DNA of 64,000 nt from Zeus faber (lineage: Eukaryota > Chordata > Actinopteri > Zeiformes > Zeidae): NCBI GenBank assembly GCA_960531495.1, contig OY482847.1:10874469-10938468 (forward strand), in the 5' to 3' direction. How positions within the stretch are numbered: the first letter of the stretch is position 1; every line of letters begins with the position of its first letter. This document shows, piece by piece, positions 35,906 through 60,200 of the stretch. The notes beneath the pieces were generated by a model, which was not told the origin of the DNA, searched no databases, and saw only the letters and a program-made list of their open reading frames with translations. The position numbers and the translations under genes were made by a program.

Positions 35906-37386
35906 TGAACCTAAAATGCACTATAACCTTTACAGGTGAACCTAATTTGTCCTTTTCTAAACTTTTGAATGCACATGTCCAACTGTTCAATGTTTCAGTA
36001 CTTTTTGCACAACTTGCTGTTCTCTAACAAGGAGCTGAACGGCAAAATTCACAACAGGTGTTCGATCCATGAATCGACCAATACATTTCCTGGTTCAATT
36101 AGAATTGGTATTTAAACAGTCCTCTTCATCATGCTGTTCACATTTTGACATCATGAGACCAAGACGACACCTAACAACTGATCAACGGTCCCTCGCCATT
36201 GCGAGGCTTCAAACAGGATGTTCTCAGAGGGAAGTGGCCACTGATCTTCGAGTGTCACAGAGTGTCATCAGCAGGTTGCAACAGAGATACAGAGAGACTG
36301 GAAGAGTCACAGAAAGGCATAGAAGTGGACGTCCTTTGGCCACATCCCACACTGATGAGCGCTTCATTGTGAACAGTGCCCTGCGCAACCGGATGATAAA
36401 TGCCACTCAACTCCAGGCACATTTAAGGGAGGTGAGAGGCATCCAAGTGTCACGTCAGACCATTCGACACCGTTTACATCAGCGTGGTCTGCGTGCTAGA
36501 CGACCTGCAAGGGTACCTGACCACACCACCAGGCACAGGCATCATCGTCCTGCATGGGCCAGGGAGCATTTACGCTGGACGAGGGACCAGTGGGCCTCAG
36601 TGCTGTTTTCTGATGAAAGTCGATTCACGTTGAGCAGAAATGATGGCCGCCAACGATGTTGGAGACGTCAAGGAGAGCGCTGTGCATCAGCTACTGTTGT
36701 CACAGGAGGAGCCTTTAGTGGTGGTGGTGTTACAGTGTGGGCAGGTGTGTCTAGTCAATACAGAACTGCCCTACACTTTGTGAATGGTTCAGTGACAAGC
36801 CCATACTACCTGAATAACATCATTCATCCAGTCATTGTGCCCCTGCATGAACAACACAGGCCTCATTTCATCTTCATGGATGACAATGCTCCAGCTCATG
36901 GAGGTGGCTTCATTAGGGAGCGGCTGCTGGAGACTGGGGCACCTCAAATGGAGTGGCCTGCACTTTCTCCAGACCGGAATCCCATAGAAAACCTATGGGA
37001 TCAGCTGAGTCGCCGTGTAGAGGCTCGTAACTCTGTACCCCAGAACCTCAATGACCTGAGGGCCGCCCTTCAAGATGGGTGGGGGGGCCAGGCCTCAGCA
37101 GACAATAAGTCGACTTGTGCACAGCATGAGACGTCGTTGTCAAGCTGTAATTGATGCTCAAGGGCACATGACAAGTTATTGAGACACTGACATTTTTTGT
37201 CGTTGTAAACCCACCGCTGTCGTTGGCTTTTGTTTCAATAAATTGTTTGAGATGAGGAAATCACCATTGCATGCTTCGGCTTGAATGCTCTAGTTTCATG
37301 ATGTAATATCACTGTAGCGTGAACTTTTTACATTTTCCATAAATTTCAACCGAAAGCCAAATATCCCTAACTTTTTGTGAGTAGTG
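35855..37386 (+). mobile_element. Tc1-like transposon, nearly intact
   Basis: 1532 bp between TA dinucleotides. The left end is cgctactcacaaaaagtta; the right end is its near-complement taactttttgtgagtagtg. It encodes a DD34E transposase (separate entry). It sits about 0.6 kb upstream of the pkm CpG-rich promoter region. Confidence 0.95.
36153..37154 (+). CDS. Tc1-like DD34E transposase, C-terminal frameshift
   Basis: Binds the element's terminal repeats and catalyses cut-and-paste transposition. The frame is open from 36069, but MRPRRHLTT at 36153 looks like the native start. Order: two N-terminal HTH regions (CSQREVATDLRVSQSVISRL; VSRQTIRHRLHQRGL), then a DDE domain with LFSDESRF, FIFMDDNAPAH and SPDRNPIENLW. 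There are exactly 34 residues between the second Asp and the Glu, the Tc1 hallmark. Near 37075-37092 a G-rich run shifts the frame, so this frame ends at 37154. The alternative frame stays open to a TGA at 37180-37182, which suggests a recent small indel. The catalytic triad is kept; activity is unlikely but not excluded. Confidence 0.9.
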   Translation: MRPRRHLTTDQRSLAIARLQTGCSQREVATDLRVSQSVISRLQQRYRETGRVTERHRSGRPLATSHTDERFIVNSALRNRMINATQLQAHLREVRGIQVSRQTIRHRLHQRGLRARRPARVPDHTTRHRHHRPAWAREHLRWTRDQWASVLFSDESRFTLSRNDGRQRCWRRQGERCASATVVTGGAFSGGGVTVWAGVSSQYRTALHFVNGSVTSPYYLNNIIHPVIVPLHEQHRPHFIFMDDNAPAHGGGFIRERLLETGAPQMEWPALSPDRNPIENLWDQLSRRVEARNSVPQNLNDLRAALQDGWGGQASADNKSTCAQHETSLSSCN

Positions 37387-37660
37387 TATATATGAAGCGT
37401 AAGTCAACATATGTCATGAATATATATATATAGATGACATACGTTACAATGTGATAATACATAATAATTATAAATAATCATAGACCACATCATATTTTAC
37501 ATATATATATTTAGGTATTATGTGATATGTGATTATTCATATTTTTTGTGTATTTATCATATGATGTTATTATATTATAACGTATATTTTAATTATATTA
37601 TCAGACCCATATTACCATCATTTAAATACATAATTCGGTTCCAAATGAGAAACATTCCTT
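37387..37660. other. AT-rich intergenic spacer
   Basis: Short (AT)n tracts and AT-rich sequence between the Tc1-like element and the pkm promoter. Nothing else seen. Confidence 0.7.
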
Positions 37661-38057
37661 CATACCCGTCCCGGCAGTCACGTGCGGGCTCGCGCTCCAA
37701 ACTATGCGTCTCTGCTTCCTGATTGGTCCCCAACCACGCCGACGCACCTCCACGGCATTGATTTAACCCTCCGCGTCTTGACGTTTAGAGTTGAAAATCT
37801 CCCTGGTTTGAAGAATGACGGGCAGAAAAGCCCGCGACATTGTTTGCCCGCGCGATGACGCATAACTTCGATGACATAGCAGAACACAAAAACGCATCAG
37901 CGCCGCGTCTGCTTGCCGAACGACCTAAGCCCGCTCGGAGGTATACTTAACCCAGCAGCATCTCCAAAAAGTAGTCCCGGCGGTTGTGTGGGTGGGATCA
38001 CCTTGAGCTGCTGCGTGTCGCGGTGCGTCAATCCGAGCGGGCGTTCAGCGGGTTAAG
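37661..38057 (+). promoter_or_regulatory. pkm: pkm promoter and non-coding exon 1
   Basis: A GC/CpG-rich block. A CACGTG E-box, also reading as ACGTGCGG (HIF-type core), lies at 37679-37684, and an inverted CCAAT (gattggtcc) near 37721. The donor TTAAG|GTGAGT ends non-coding exon 1 at 38057; the transcription start is not determined but probably lies in the 37.9-kb region. These sites fit the known carbohydrate- and hypoxia-responsive regulation of PKM, but function is inferred from the motif only. Confidence 0.65.
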
Positions 38058-41000
38058 GTGAGTATCAGGCAGCAGCAGCAGCAGCGGTGTTAAGGCTAAT
38101 CCCCCCCGGTGCTCCGGTCCCCACCGGCTAGCACCGGGGGGACTTTACCGTCCAGCCTCCTAGCCCCTTTGTTTGTACCATCGGTGGCATCTTGCTAGTG
38201 CGTTCGGTTACTGGAGGACAACATCACTGACTTGCACCGGTGGCCCCGCCGCCGCACATCGCATTACTATTTAACCTTTTCCTCTCGTCCATTTTGAGTT
38301 TTAAGACCCGTTTGGCAGTTTACCACTGGGGACAACGTAACGAATATGTCTGTTACGTAATATGTGGTCAAGTTCGGGAGAACGTCAAAACTTGTTTTCC
38401 GCCGCGTAGAGGATCGACGGATACTCGGAGTTGAGCTATTCAACCGCGTGTCCCGTCGACAAACGGTCTTTTATAAATAAAAAAGGTAATTTCAGGGAAG
38501 GGGTCTCTCCCCAGACGGACTCAAGGGGGTAACTTGATGCGGTGCAGAGATGGGGAGCGTGGGGTGTGACGTCAGGAAGTCGCTTCCTGCTACCTCCTGG
38601 TGTGGGCGTGGTGCTGCGGCAAGCTCGGCTTCCCATTGGTCCGCGTCTGAGCGGCCGCTCAGAGCAGGAAAATATGACGCAGAGCGAGGGCATCGTCTCC
38701 TCCGCGTTTTAGTTTCTTAAATTGCACGAAATCCGAAAACAAAGCTACTGCTGCGTATAAATAAATATATATAAAGCGTCAGACATAGATAGATGGAAAA
38801 ATGTAAATTTCAAATTTTGCACAATCTGTTTGTGAGGCCAAGTACAATTTTATAGAAAGGGCATGTGCCTTGATCATGGTCGATGCACTGTTGGCCCAGC
38901 AGACAAATAGCATTAAAAACAGAATGCTTAAGAGTTTGAACAAAAATACCACATATACTGTATATCATGTGGGAAAACGTGCTCTATGCACCAGAGTGAC
39001 TCATTGTGCAATCATCCAGCTCTCCTTGCCTTCCTCTTCCCAAAACAGTAAAGATGAATTATTGTTTTATTTTTATAGGTTTGGTCGTATCAAAAAAGCC
39101 GTTCACTTAAATTGAAAGAGTAACCGTACCTTGTGAGGTGTGGGTAGTTGGCTTCCTATATTTATCAAAGCCTAAAATAATAAGCTGTGCGGGGAAAAAC
39201 AGAGCAGAACTTTTGTATTGTCTTTAGACAAATTGCAGGTCGAACATTGCTGCCAGACTATTGTTATATAATGTCCTGTCCTGGTTCAGGTCCGTGTTTG
39301 GACAAAATGGAAGCCCTTTTTCCAGAGAACCCCCACAGGTCATTGTGTCTGTCTCGTGACTATTTTGGAGTTCTGGGAACAGCACTAAGTAGTGCTCTGT
39401 CCTTAAGGTGCTGAAGGTTTTGAGTTTGCTTAAATTGATTCTGTCCTGTTCACGAACCTCAGGGTTTCCTCCCAGTGTTGATCCCCCGCCGGGCCTAAGC
39501 ATCGCATTTTTTCTTTTTGTTTTGTTTTTTTATGCATTACATACGTTTTTTTTTTTTATGAGAATACCAACATTGACAGCTACATATTGATTTTCATTAT
39601 ATGTTTTACTGTTTAAAAGGGGTAGAATCCCTTTACTTATAGTAATGTACTTAAAGTACATACTTATTTTTGGAGTTAGATGACTGAGGTTGTCATGCCC
39701 TTGCAGAACATGCGTGTGCTTGTTGTCGCTGTGTAGTGAAACCTGTAGTAGCACGTCTCATGTATGTCCATGCTCTTGGGTCATGGTATTTTCCTGGTCA
39801 CAGAAGGAGCAAGGGCTCTTGGTCCCGTCTATCCTCCCTTTGTGAGCCCCTGACAGACGCCTGCTTATGCACACCCACTGCAGCAGGATCGTCTGCTGGT
39901 GTCACTTGTGCTGCGGTTGCTACTGCTGAGAGAGGGTCAGTCTGTGGCTCTAGATTCCAACACAGTGGGGTGGCTGCGGAAGTCGGTGGCAGCAACGTGC
40001 TTCTTTGTCCCCAGAAGAAACCGAAAGGACTACTGGGGGTAAGTAGCAGATAAGGTCCTTGTTGAGTGTAGTAGGAGATAGAGGAGCCACTCCTTCGTTT
40101 GACCCAGATTAGCCTCCTAATATGTCGGTATAATGGTGACCTGCCAGGGCGCGTCACCTTGCACGCTAATGTAACCTCTACCCATGATAGTGATTAAATG
40201 CAAAGGTGTGGCTATGCAACACTAGCATACACATGTTAATGTCAATGGGTTATAACTTGATCTTAGCCAATGGGTTAACCTCTTCAGGATGGAAGATTGT
40301 GTGGGCAGTGTATTTGTTAATTAGAGAAGTAAAAGGATTTGAGGGGATTATTAGCAGCAGGCCCTAAATTTAGCGCTACGTCTGCGTCACGGTCACTGCT
40401 GCTCCTCCGGTGCGGCTGCTGGCTGACTGGCCTGGGTTCAGATCGAGCATTCGTCTCTGCCACTGATCCAGCCCTGTCAATGCTGTTATTTGAATCGTGT
40501 TGTGGCGTAGTCCATCTTTAGCTGTGTCAGACTGGCCCTGCCGTGGGATGTACCATTGCACCTGTTGGTTCACGACCTATGCGTAACTGTTAAAGGGGCC
40601 TCTCAAGAGCCTTGTTTCTCATGCTAATTATATTACTCACATTCCTTTAGCAATAACCTCTCACCAGAGGAGCTGCATAAAGAGTTTTGTTTTGCATAGT
40701 GACTGATAAAGGCAAAGGTAAGTGGTAGACTAAATGTGGCATTTAATCTCTATGTAAAGGCAGGGATGATAAGCTAGCTGGTTGTGTAAACATCTGAAAT
40801 TCTGACTTGTATACGAAATATACAACTGTAATGCAGTTCAATGTGTTATAATTACTCCAAATGATCGATCTAAGCCTCCACTGTGAAAGTAATTGGTTGG
40901 ATCTGTACCCAAGCTGTGGATACAAATGACCAACCTTTTCCGACTACGAATCAGCCTTGAAATATGGCATTGGTCCTTGGTTTAAGTATACCTGAAGTTT

Positions 41001-44000
41001 AAATCTGTAAAGGTTCAAAGCAGTGCGCTAACAGCCAGGATTTAAGAAATGTTTCCATGCTCCTTCTGCTGTCCTCCCTCGTATTCTCAGAGGAATGGTT
41101 TGGTCCATGGGGGGGCTGCCCCCCCAGTCCCCTGTGGTTGTGTTCGTGTGCTGTGCAGCGGAGTGGGGATGTGACTGTGCTCACGTACAGCACTAGGGTG
41201 GGAGCATCCTTCATCTGACGATGGTGTTACGTCATCAGTCAGCTGCAGCCTTTTGAGCAAGCCCATTGGTCAAATTGGGGCTGCTGACTGGAATTCTCTC
41301 CCCTCTCAGTACTGTGAGGGGAAATGTGAATCCGCCAGTTTGTCTTGGCATTTTTCATTGGGCACTGATGAGTAACTCTGAAAGTTCCCCTATGTGTCAA
41401 TTCATCCTTTTATGTAGGTACTTTCAGTGCAACAGCCACTTCCTCCCACACCATTCTCTAAATGTATGATGGTTGCAGCAAAGATGAGGACTTAAAATTA
41501 CTGGACAGTTCCGGGGGTGGGGTTTTTTTGTGTGCACCTAGAGGTCTTGGAATTTTTAGTTATTTTCGTACTTGGTGGCATCTAGTCTCATCTTGGTGAC
41601 TCTAGTCCAAATCACCTATAATGGCGGTTTAGCTTGAGGCCTTATGGTTGCATCGCCTTCAGTTGCCCGAATACATAAGTTTAAAGCTGGAGAGAGAATG
41701 TTGTCTTCACATTTTCTTTGGGACACAGTCTTTCTAAATATTTACTTCAGAATCCAACATTGCCTGGTAGGTTTTTGCCCTGTTTAAACAAAATGTAATG
41801 ATTTATTTTCAAAGATAATACTTAACCTCCAATACTTCTGCTATAAAAGGGAGACTTTTAAGATAGATTGAACCCCAGGGGAGAAACATGGATTTTTCTT
41901 TTGGGGAGAATGCATCGTTTACCTTGGGTTTTACTTTTATTTTTAATTTTTTAAACAATTTCAGATATCCTTTACTATGTAAGTAACATGGGCACCTTTA
42001 TTGATGTTTCCTGGATGCACCGTGGGGCCCCGAACTATTTTTGGAGAAACACTTATTCCCCACACATGCATTCTTTCCCACCAAGCGTCTGCCCCGATTT
42101 GTCACCGTTGTTCTATAACTCCAACAACAGAGCCTCATTTATAGGAGCAGAACCCTGACAATGATGAGGATCTTGTTGCCTACAAAGAGATTCAGCCTCA
42201 GCACCTTTTGCAAAACAACCCTTAGGGTATTTATTAATCTACCTCAGTGTTACAGGGGCCTCATACAGAGTTCCTCTTGTAATAGAGTGACTATTTTCCT
42301 AAGAGACCTAAATTACAAGTAAAGACTTATGTTTCTAGTAGATCTGTGTTATTTTGTGGTTTCCGTTTTGTACTGGCTAGTGTTGAGTCATTTCCCACAG
42401 ATCTTTTGTAACTGTAGAATTAGAGGATTGATTTTAGGTGGGGGAAAAGGAGGTGGGTATAATTGTGTGTCACTTCAGTGAACAAATAAAATGTCTGTGA
42501 AAACGGTCTTTTCCGTGAGCGGATAAAGGGAAGTTATGAAATGTTTCCACTGCCAAAATCATTGCTTCAATTCGATTGTGTGTCGTTGCCATGGGTTACT
42601 GAGAGGGGCAAAGGAGAGGGAGGGAACATAATGTACACTGGGCTGGCAGATCAATAAGCTGTGTGCTTATATATCTGAATGTCTAGGATTTAAACACTGT
42701 TTAATCTTCCTGTGTTCATTTGAATTATACATCAACATTTCTCTGTATTTTTAGTATTAGTATAGGGAACGCGACAACCGTATGTAGAAACATGGTTGAG
42801 GTCTCCTTAGAATGGGGGATGTTTCCGATATCTTGTTATTCGAGTTTGATCAATAGTGATGTACATTTAGAGCAGAAAAACTGTTTTTACTGAAAGTTGA
42901 AGAATGTTTGCGCGTTTTTATGAGCGGGGGGCTTTGTGACATCATGATCCGACGTTATACAAGTCCGAGCTTCACCTCTCGGAAGTCATTCACCTCCAGC
43001 CACTTGCGCCTTGTGCACTGGATAGCGTTCAGAGAGAACCCGCGTAGACAGACAACCCAAACAGACACTGCGTTTAAAGGAAACTCAGAAAACGAACTCG
43101 CGTTGCGTTTCACAAAACCCCGAAAACTATAACTCAGTTTTTGAGGGACATTAAAACGACACAAAAGGAACATCCATTTCTGTAAGTCCAATAGGATGTG
43201 TTTTACTGAACCTCAGAAACCCGTAATACGAACCTAACATGAATAAACTGGACCCTGTGTATTGCTGCCTGCAGCTTTATTTATCATTACTATTCTTTTT
43301 TTTTTATAAGGTTTAATCGTGTTGGGAAGTGCTGTCGACACATGCTCTTAATACAAATTCCCCTTCATTCATAAGCGAATGAATGAACAAATGATTAGCC
43401 GGGAATTCACTTTTGTTCACCTTATGTCGTAAAGCCATGTACACAACTGTGGTGAGGAGGTTTGATAAGCCGTCATTGTGTATTTAGTTTGTCACGTTTA
43501 TGTCATTTTATTTAAGAGTTATGACTACATTGCCTCATGGCAGCTGCCAGTCCTATCATTTAGTAACAATAACATGATGTTTGTCTTTAATGGGATACAT
43601 GGGGATATTGTTGTTCTAGCTGATTTTTCCGACGGGGCAGAGTGGAAAAAAGTTTTGTTTTTCAGTGCAAATGACTTGAGCAGTACATCAAGGACAGTAT
43701 CCACACACTTCACCTTGGTCTCATGGTTGTTTAGACATGCTCAAAATGAACTTGTGTGTGTTATTTGGCTCCAATTTTATTGTTTTCGACAAACTTCTCG
43801 GCATTCCGTCTGTAATTTAATAAGTTTTATTATTTTGTTTTTATTAACTGTGTGCCTTTTTAAAATGTATTACAAATTCATTTTAATGCTGTTGCAAATG
43901 CATAGACATTTTTCAATAAGCATTATTATGTTCCGTTGATTTGAAAATTATAAAAGAAAATACAAATCATTTGTAATTAAGAAGTCCATATATTTTTGTT

Positions 44001-44073
44001 GAATTCGTACCAGTGTACCCTAAAAGATTGAAAGCCTCACTGTCGATCCCTAACTGTGTATGCATCCTTGCAG
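38058..44073 (+). other. pkm: pkm intron 1
   Basis: About 6 kb from donor GTGAGT to acceptor CTTGCAG. Its first 0.7 kb is CpG-rich. No exon recognised; the open frame at 43478-43939 is AT-rich and has no recognisable motif. Confidence 0.7.
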
Positions 44074-44101
44074 GACTTCTCCAGCTGCACAAGGGACCAC
44101 A

Positions 44102-55840
<11,739 letters not shown>

Positions 55841-56830
55841 ACGACCCCTGGAGGTTCTCTTCTTCCCCTTCATCTGTCCTTCACAACACCTCCATTCACA
55901 CTCCACCACACGAACACACCCACACACACACACACACACATAGTCCGCCGCACCAGAGTATTCCTAAACCGTGAGTCACGTCCGTTCACTCAACCAAACC
56001 AGTCCAGGATGTGCTTTATTTAACTCACTAAAACACTGCGTATTAATCCGAGTCGACCAGACGTTGCGAGCCCAGCGTCGTGGACGGGCTCACCTTGAGA
56101 GAGCGACCAACACCACAAACCCCAGTTTACCAAACACAATCTGCATACAACACGAACAAAGTCACGGCGAGACCTTGGCTCCGCCGCGCTCCGAGTCCTC
56201 CCACTGCTGTGTGTGTGTGCGCGTGCGTGTGTGTGTTATGTATTCTTATGCCAGCTTAGTCTGTGTTAAACGTTGCACTCCCCATCTACTGTAGACGATG
56301 TTACATTCTTTATTATACTTGACTGTCGGTGGTTGAATGGCGTATCCTTGTATTCCCGTCATCCATCACCGTGTCTGGTTTTTGCCTAACCGTAGAGAAA
56401 CTTTAGTTTTGGATGTCCGCACACTAGAGGTCTTTTTGAACTGCAGTTACTGTCTTTGTGTTGAGAGAAGCGCTGCGAAAGCCTTTACATGATTTTTGTT
56501 TGAATTATATCTCGGTTGGCACTTATGAAAACGGCATCATGTGGTTTAATAAAAGTCTAAATTATATAACTAAGCACTTTTGTGGTGTGGTGGGGGGGGG
56601 TGAAGGGAAGAAGCCCTATGGCTCCAGAACCCCGCACTGGATCACTGGTAGAACTCATTTTCCTTTCGTCCGCCCGCTCAGTCGTTTCCGTGGTGACGTT
56701 ATCAAGCTTTGTAGACGTGTCTCACCACCCGAACGCTTTTGGTTGGGGCCGTGAGACCTGACTGCATCTTAAACCTGGGTGTCCTACAAGACTGAACCTC
56801 CATCAATAAAAGAGACTAAACACACCTCCG
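55841..56830 (+). terminator. pkm: pkm 3' UTR and poly(A) signals
   Basis: After the stop, AATAAA occurs at 56548-56553 and at 56805-56810, so two alternative 3' ends about 260 nt apart are possible. A short (CA)n run is near 55921-55940. Confidence 0.7.
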
Positions 56831-57034
56831 TTGTCTTGTGTTGGAATGTTATTCTTCAGTCGTCCAAATTCGATTTTTACAAATGTGGTGTTAATGGTGA
56901 CACTGAATTAAAAGAATCGTGTTCCAAGTCTGCGGTGAGTTTACAGATTTACAGTGGGTTAAGTTCAGATCTCCCATAAACCCAGAAATGACTCATTACA
57001 CCCATTAGTAAGTGTACTACTGATGCAATTTCCA

Positions 57035-57040
57035 TTTAAT
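57035..57040 (-). terminator. dhdh: dhdh poly(A) signal candidate
   Basis: ATTAAA on the minus strand about 95 nt past the dhdh stop. It is the only canonical or near-canonical hexamer seen before the pkm 3' end. Confidence 0.55.
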
Positions 57041-57134
57041 TTGGGCTTATTTCCAGGACTGCACTAGTCTCTACTATGTGAGGAAAAGTTGGGTTCATCA
57101 TCTTCACATGTTGGAAATACATCTGAATTTAATT

Positions 57135-57244
57135 TCACTGGTGGTCCTGGGGGTAGACGACCCCCACCTGCCTGCGGGCCTCGTCCTCCACCTCCACCAG
57201 GAGCAGGGAGTCTGCGTGGGACATGCCGGGGCTCTCCTTCAGCC
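57135..57244 (-). CDS. dhdh: dhdh terminal exon
   Basis: 110 nt, acceptor CCACACAG, TGA at 57135-57137. It encodes [20 protein letters not shown] and [16 protein letters not shown], matching the human C-terminus pattern. Confidence 0.94.
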
Positions 57245-60200
57245 CTGTGTGGGGAACAGGTGGTACTTTTGAGCCCAGATAAGTGATAATGTTCACATTT
57301 GGATCAGCACAGTAGATACATTACTTCAGAAATGGTGGTACATTACATTTTTATCAAATAGGTCCAATAGATATCAGGAACAGGAAATCTGTATAGCAAT
57401 GATTAAACCAGTACTGTAGTAGTAACTATCTCTCGTTACTTTAAAAAATGTGCAGACCGGACACAGAATACATTTTTGAATTAAAATCCTGCAACAGATT
57501 CAGCTAAAATGAATAATCATCATGGCACAATTTGAAAATGGAAGTAGACTTCCAAAGCGATACCAAATGGCATTGAAGGGTTTGTAATGGCTGGTCTGGC
57601 AAGGTATTAATTTGCACTTTTTCTCTAGTTTTACGTTGTATGTGCATATGTTTAGTGCATTCATGTCAAAGGTGTGAATCTCAATTTACATTTAATTTAA
57701 GTTGAACCAATTTATAAAGTGCAAGTAAATTTGTTTAGACTTAAAAAGAGTTCTGATGCCACCATGTGGTGACATCAGAACTCATCAGAAATCTTCTGTA
57801 TCTTGCGTTTCAGTACATTGATTGACATGGTCCTGATTGACATACACCTGTGGGTCAAATACAGACAGGTTCAGATCCTTTTATCTGTTAGTCTGCTATT
57901 TAGCCACTTCATCTCCATGATTGGGGCATTAGAATGAAGCGCGGCACCTTTGAGCAGACACTGTCGAACCTCCTCAGCCTCGTATCTCATCCCTGTGCTG
58001 TTTAGGTAGTTGAGAGGCTGGGATGGTTCTGGCAGTGGGTACTGGCTCTCCTTTCCGTTCACGATCAGCGATGTGGGGCACCACATGTGGGCAGGGACCT
58101 GAATTAGGAAAAACAAAAAAAAAATATTCCTCAATTCTATCAAAACTCGGCGGTCATCATGCAGCATATTGTAGGGCTCAAGACTAAAACCATTTTTCAT
58201 AACTCCTTATGTGTAATTATAATAGATCTGAGACAATATCCCTCACTCCTGTTCATTGCAGTTAAATTATCAGTGCAACCTAAATCCCTCTTTACAAATA
58301 CTCTCACTTCAGAACCAACATTGCATAACTTGCCAACGTTAAATCATAAATTGAAATAATATTTCAGGGAAGGTTGAGGGGTTTTATTTTACTTTGACCG
58401 ACCTTGATGGTTCCCTTGGTGCCAACGATCACAGCGTCATTGGGGAGATCCACGGCCAGAGAGCACGTACACACGGCCATTCTGTTCCTGGAGAACTTCA
58501 AAGTGACGACCATTGTCTCGTCCACTCCTACAAAAGACCCGTGGTTAACCCATAATACAACAATTAAAAAACAAAGTAGATAAGTACTTGTGTCTGGTGT
58601 GGTACAAAGTATTCATAGGGTGTCCAAAGGTCAAAGGTGACTTTCACACTCAAGATGTTGCCCCCTTCCATTTTCTTTTGTGTCTTCCGATCTTTCTGCC
58701 CCATTAAGGTTTGCATTACGCAACCTGTACAACGGCAGAGCAACGTCTTTGAGGTCGACAGCTAAAAATGCGTTTCTTGATCGTCATCCTGGGCTTGAGG
58801 GATGAGGCTTGAATCCAAGAGGAGGGTTCTCCGATTCTGAGCTCTCTGATTGGCTGCAGCATCTTGTGCGGCCTCCATCAATAGAAGTATTCGGATGAAC
58901 AGCGGAAGTCGGGACAAGTGATTTTTCCCCCGATGATTTGTGCGATTCATCTTCCCAGTTTCCCCCTGTGCCCATGTTTACCTTTCCACCACACAACGAA
59001 ATAAAAGGAGCTTGACTTTAAAGTAAATAAAATCCCAATTAGTAATCAAAACGTGTACCTGCTGTAACAGATGTCCAGCGATTAGAACGTTGATGTGTGT
59101 GTTTTTCAAAGCAACATCAGAAAACTAAGAGGTCCAAAGAAGCCAAATAGTCAGCGCCTGAATTGTAGTTGCATCAGCCACAGAAACTGCGGAATTATTG
59201 GATGCATGGTGGGGAAGTCTCATATAACAGAATAGGTCAAAACTGTTCAGGCTCAGTGGCCACAAGTTTAATTTCCCAGCCAGGGATGGACGGACAGCGA
59301 GCAGGGCAAAGCATAAATGCCACAAGGATTTACTCCGCTCCTCTGTGACAAATGATATACTCTGTGAGCCTCACCAAGAGCTGCCGTTCCAAAAAAACAC
59401 CTTTTCACCCCGGGCCAAGCGCAAAACCCGGACGCCTGAGAAAACGAGGACAGAAATATGATTCTTTCTTTTGTCTTGTTTCCCTCATTCCGATGGGATT
59501 ACGTTAGGATAAAGCCCGGTAATACACTTTGTTTCCAACTCATCGTCACTAAATTACAAATAAAACAAACCTGAAAATAAGCAAGCTTGTGATAGACAAT
59601 AAACTTAATGACAAGTAATAGAAATATACACAAACCTGAACAATAAAAAGTAAGAATAAACCTAAAAAATGAGCGATAAACAAATGTTTGGCAATATACA
59701 ATAAACCTAAAAAATGAAAAATAAAAAATACACAGCAATTAGTTTTGGTTTATTCTTACTGTTTATTGTTCATGTTTGTGTCTATCCCCCAGCATGTTTA
59801 ACAACTATCTGGGATTCAAGTGGTTTATTTGTCACATACATACGTTCTTACATATATGCAGTGAAATGTATTTGCAACCCACCCAGAGATTATGCACAAT
59901 AGTTACTAAACCGAATGTAATAGATAACCTTATTCCTACCTAGCTCACTAACTGAAACTAACTGATTCCTAAAACGTAATGCAGTGAGTGAATAGAACAA
60001 TATAAACAAAATTTAATAAAAATAAAAGAAGACTCAAAAAGATAATAGAGTGGGAGTAAAAAATAGAAGGGAATAGAGTTATGTTTATAGGATAGGCTAT
60101 TTGTATACGTTTGATATGATTTTTGCGAGTATGTAGATATACAGTACAGTATAGTATACAACAGTATGACACAGCACGGCAGGAATGGAGAGCGCTGTGT

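Noticed and set aside
36224..36406. Antisense open frame in the Tc1-like element
   Set aside because: Shadow of the transposase gene.
43478..43939. 153-codon open frame in pkm intron 1
   Set aside because: AT-rich, no recognisable domain, no splice or promoter support; chance frame.
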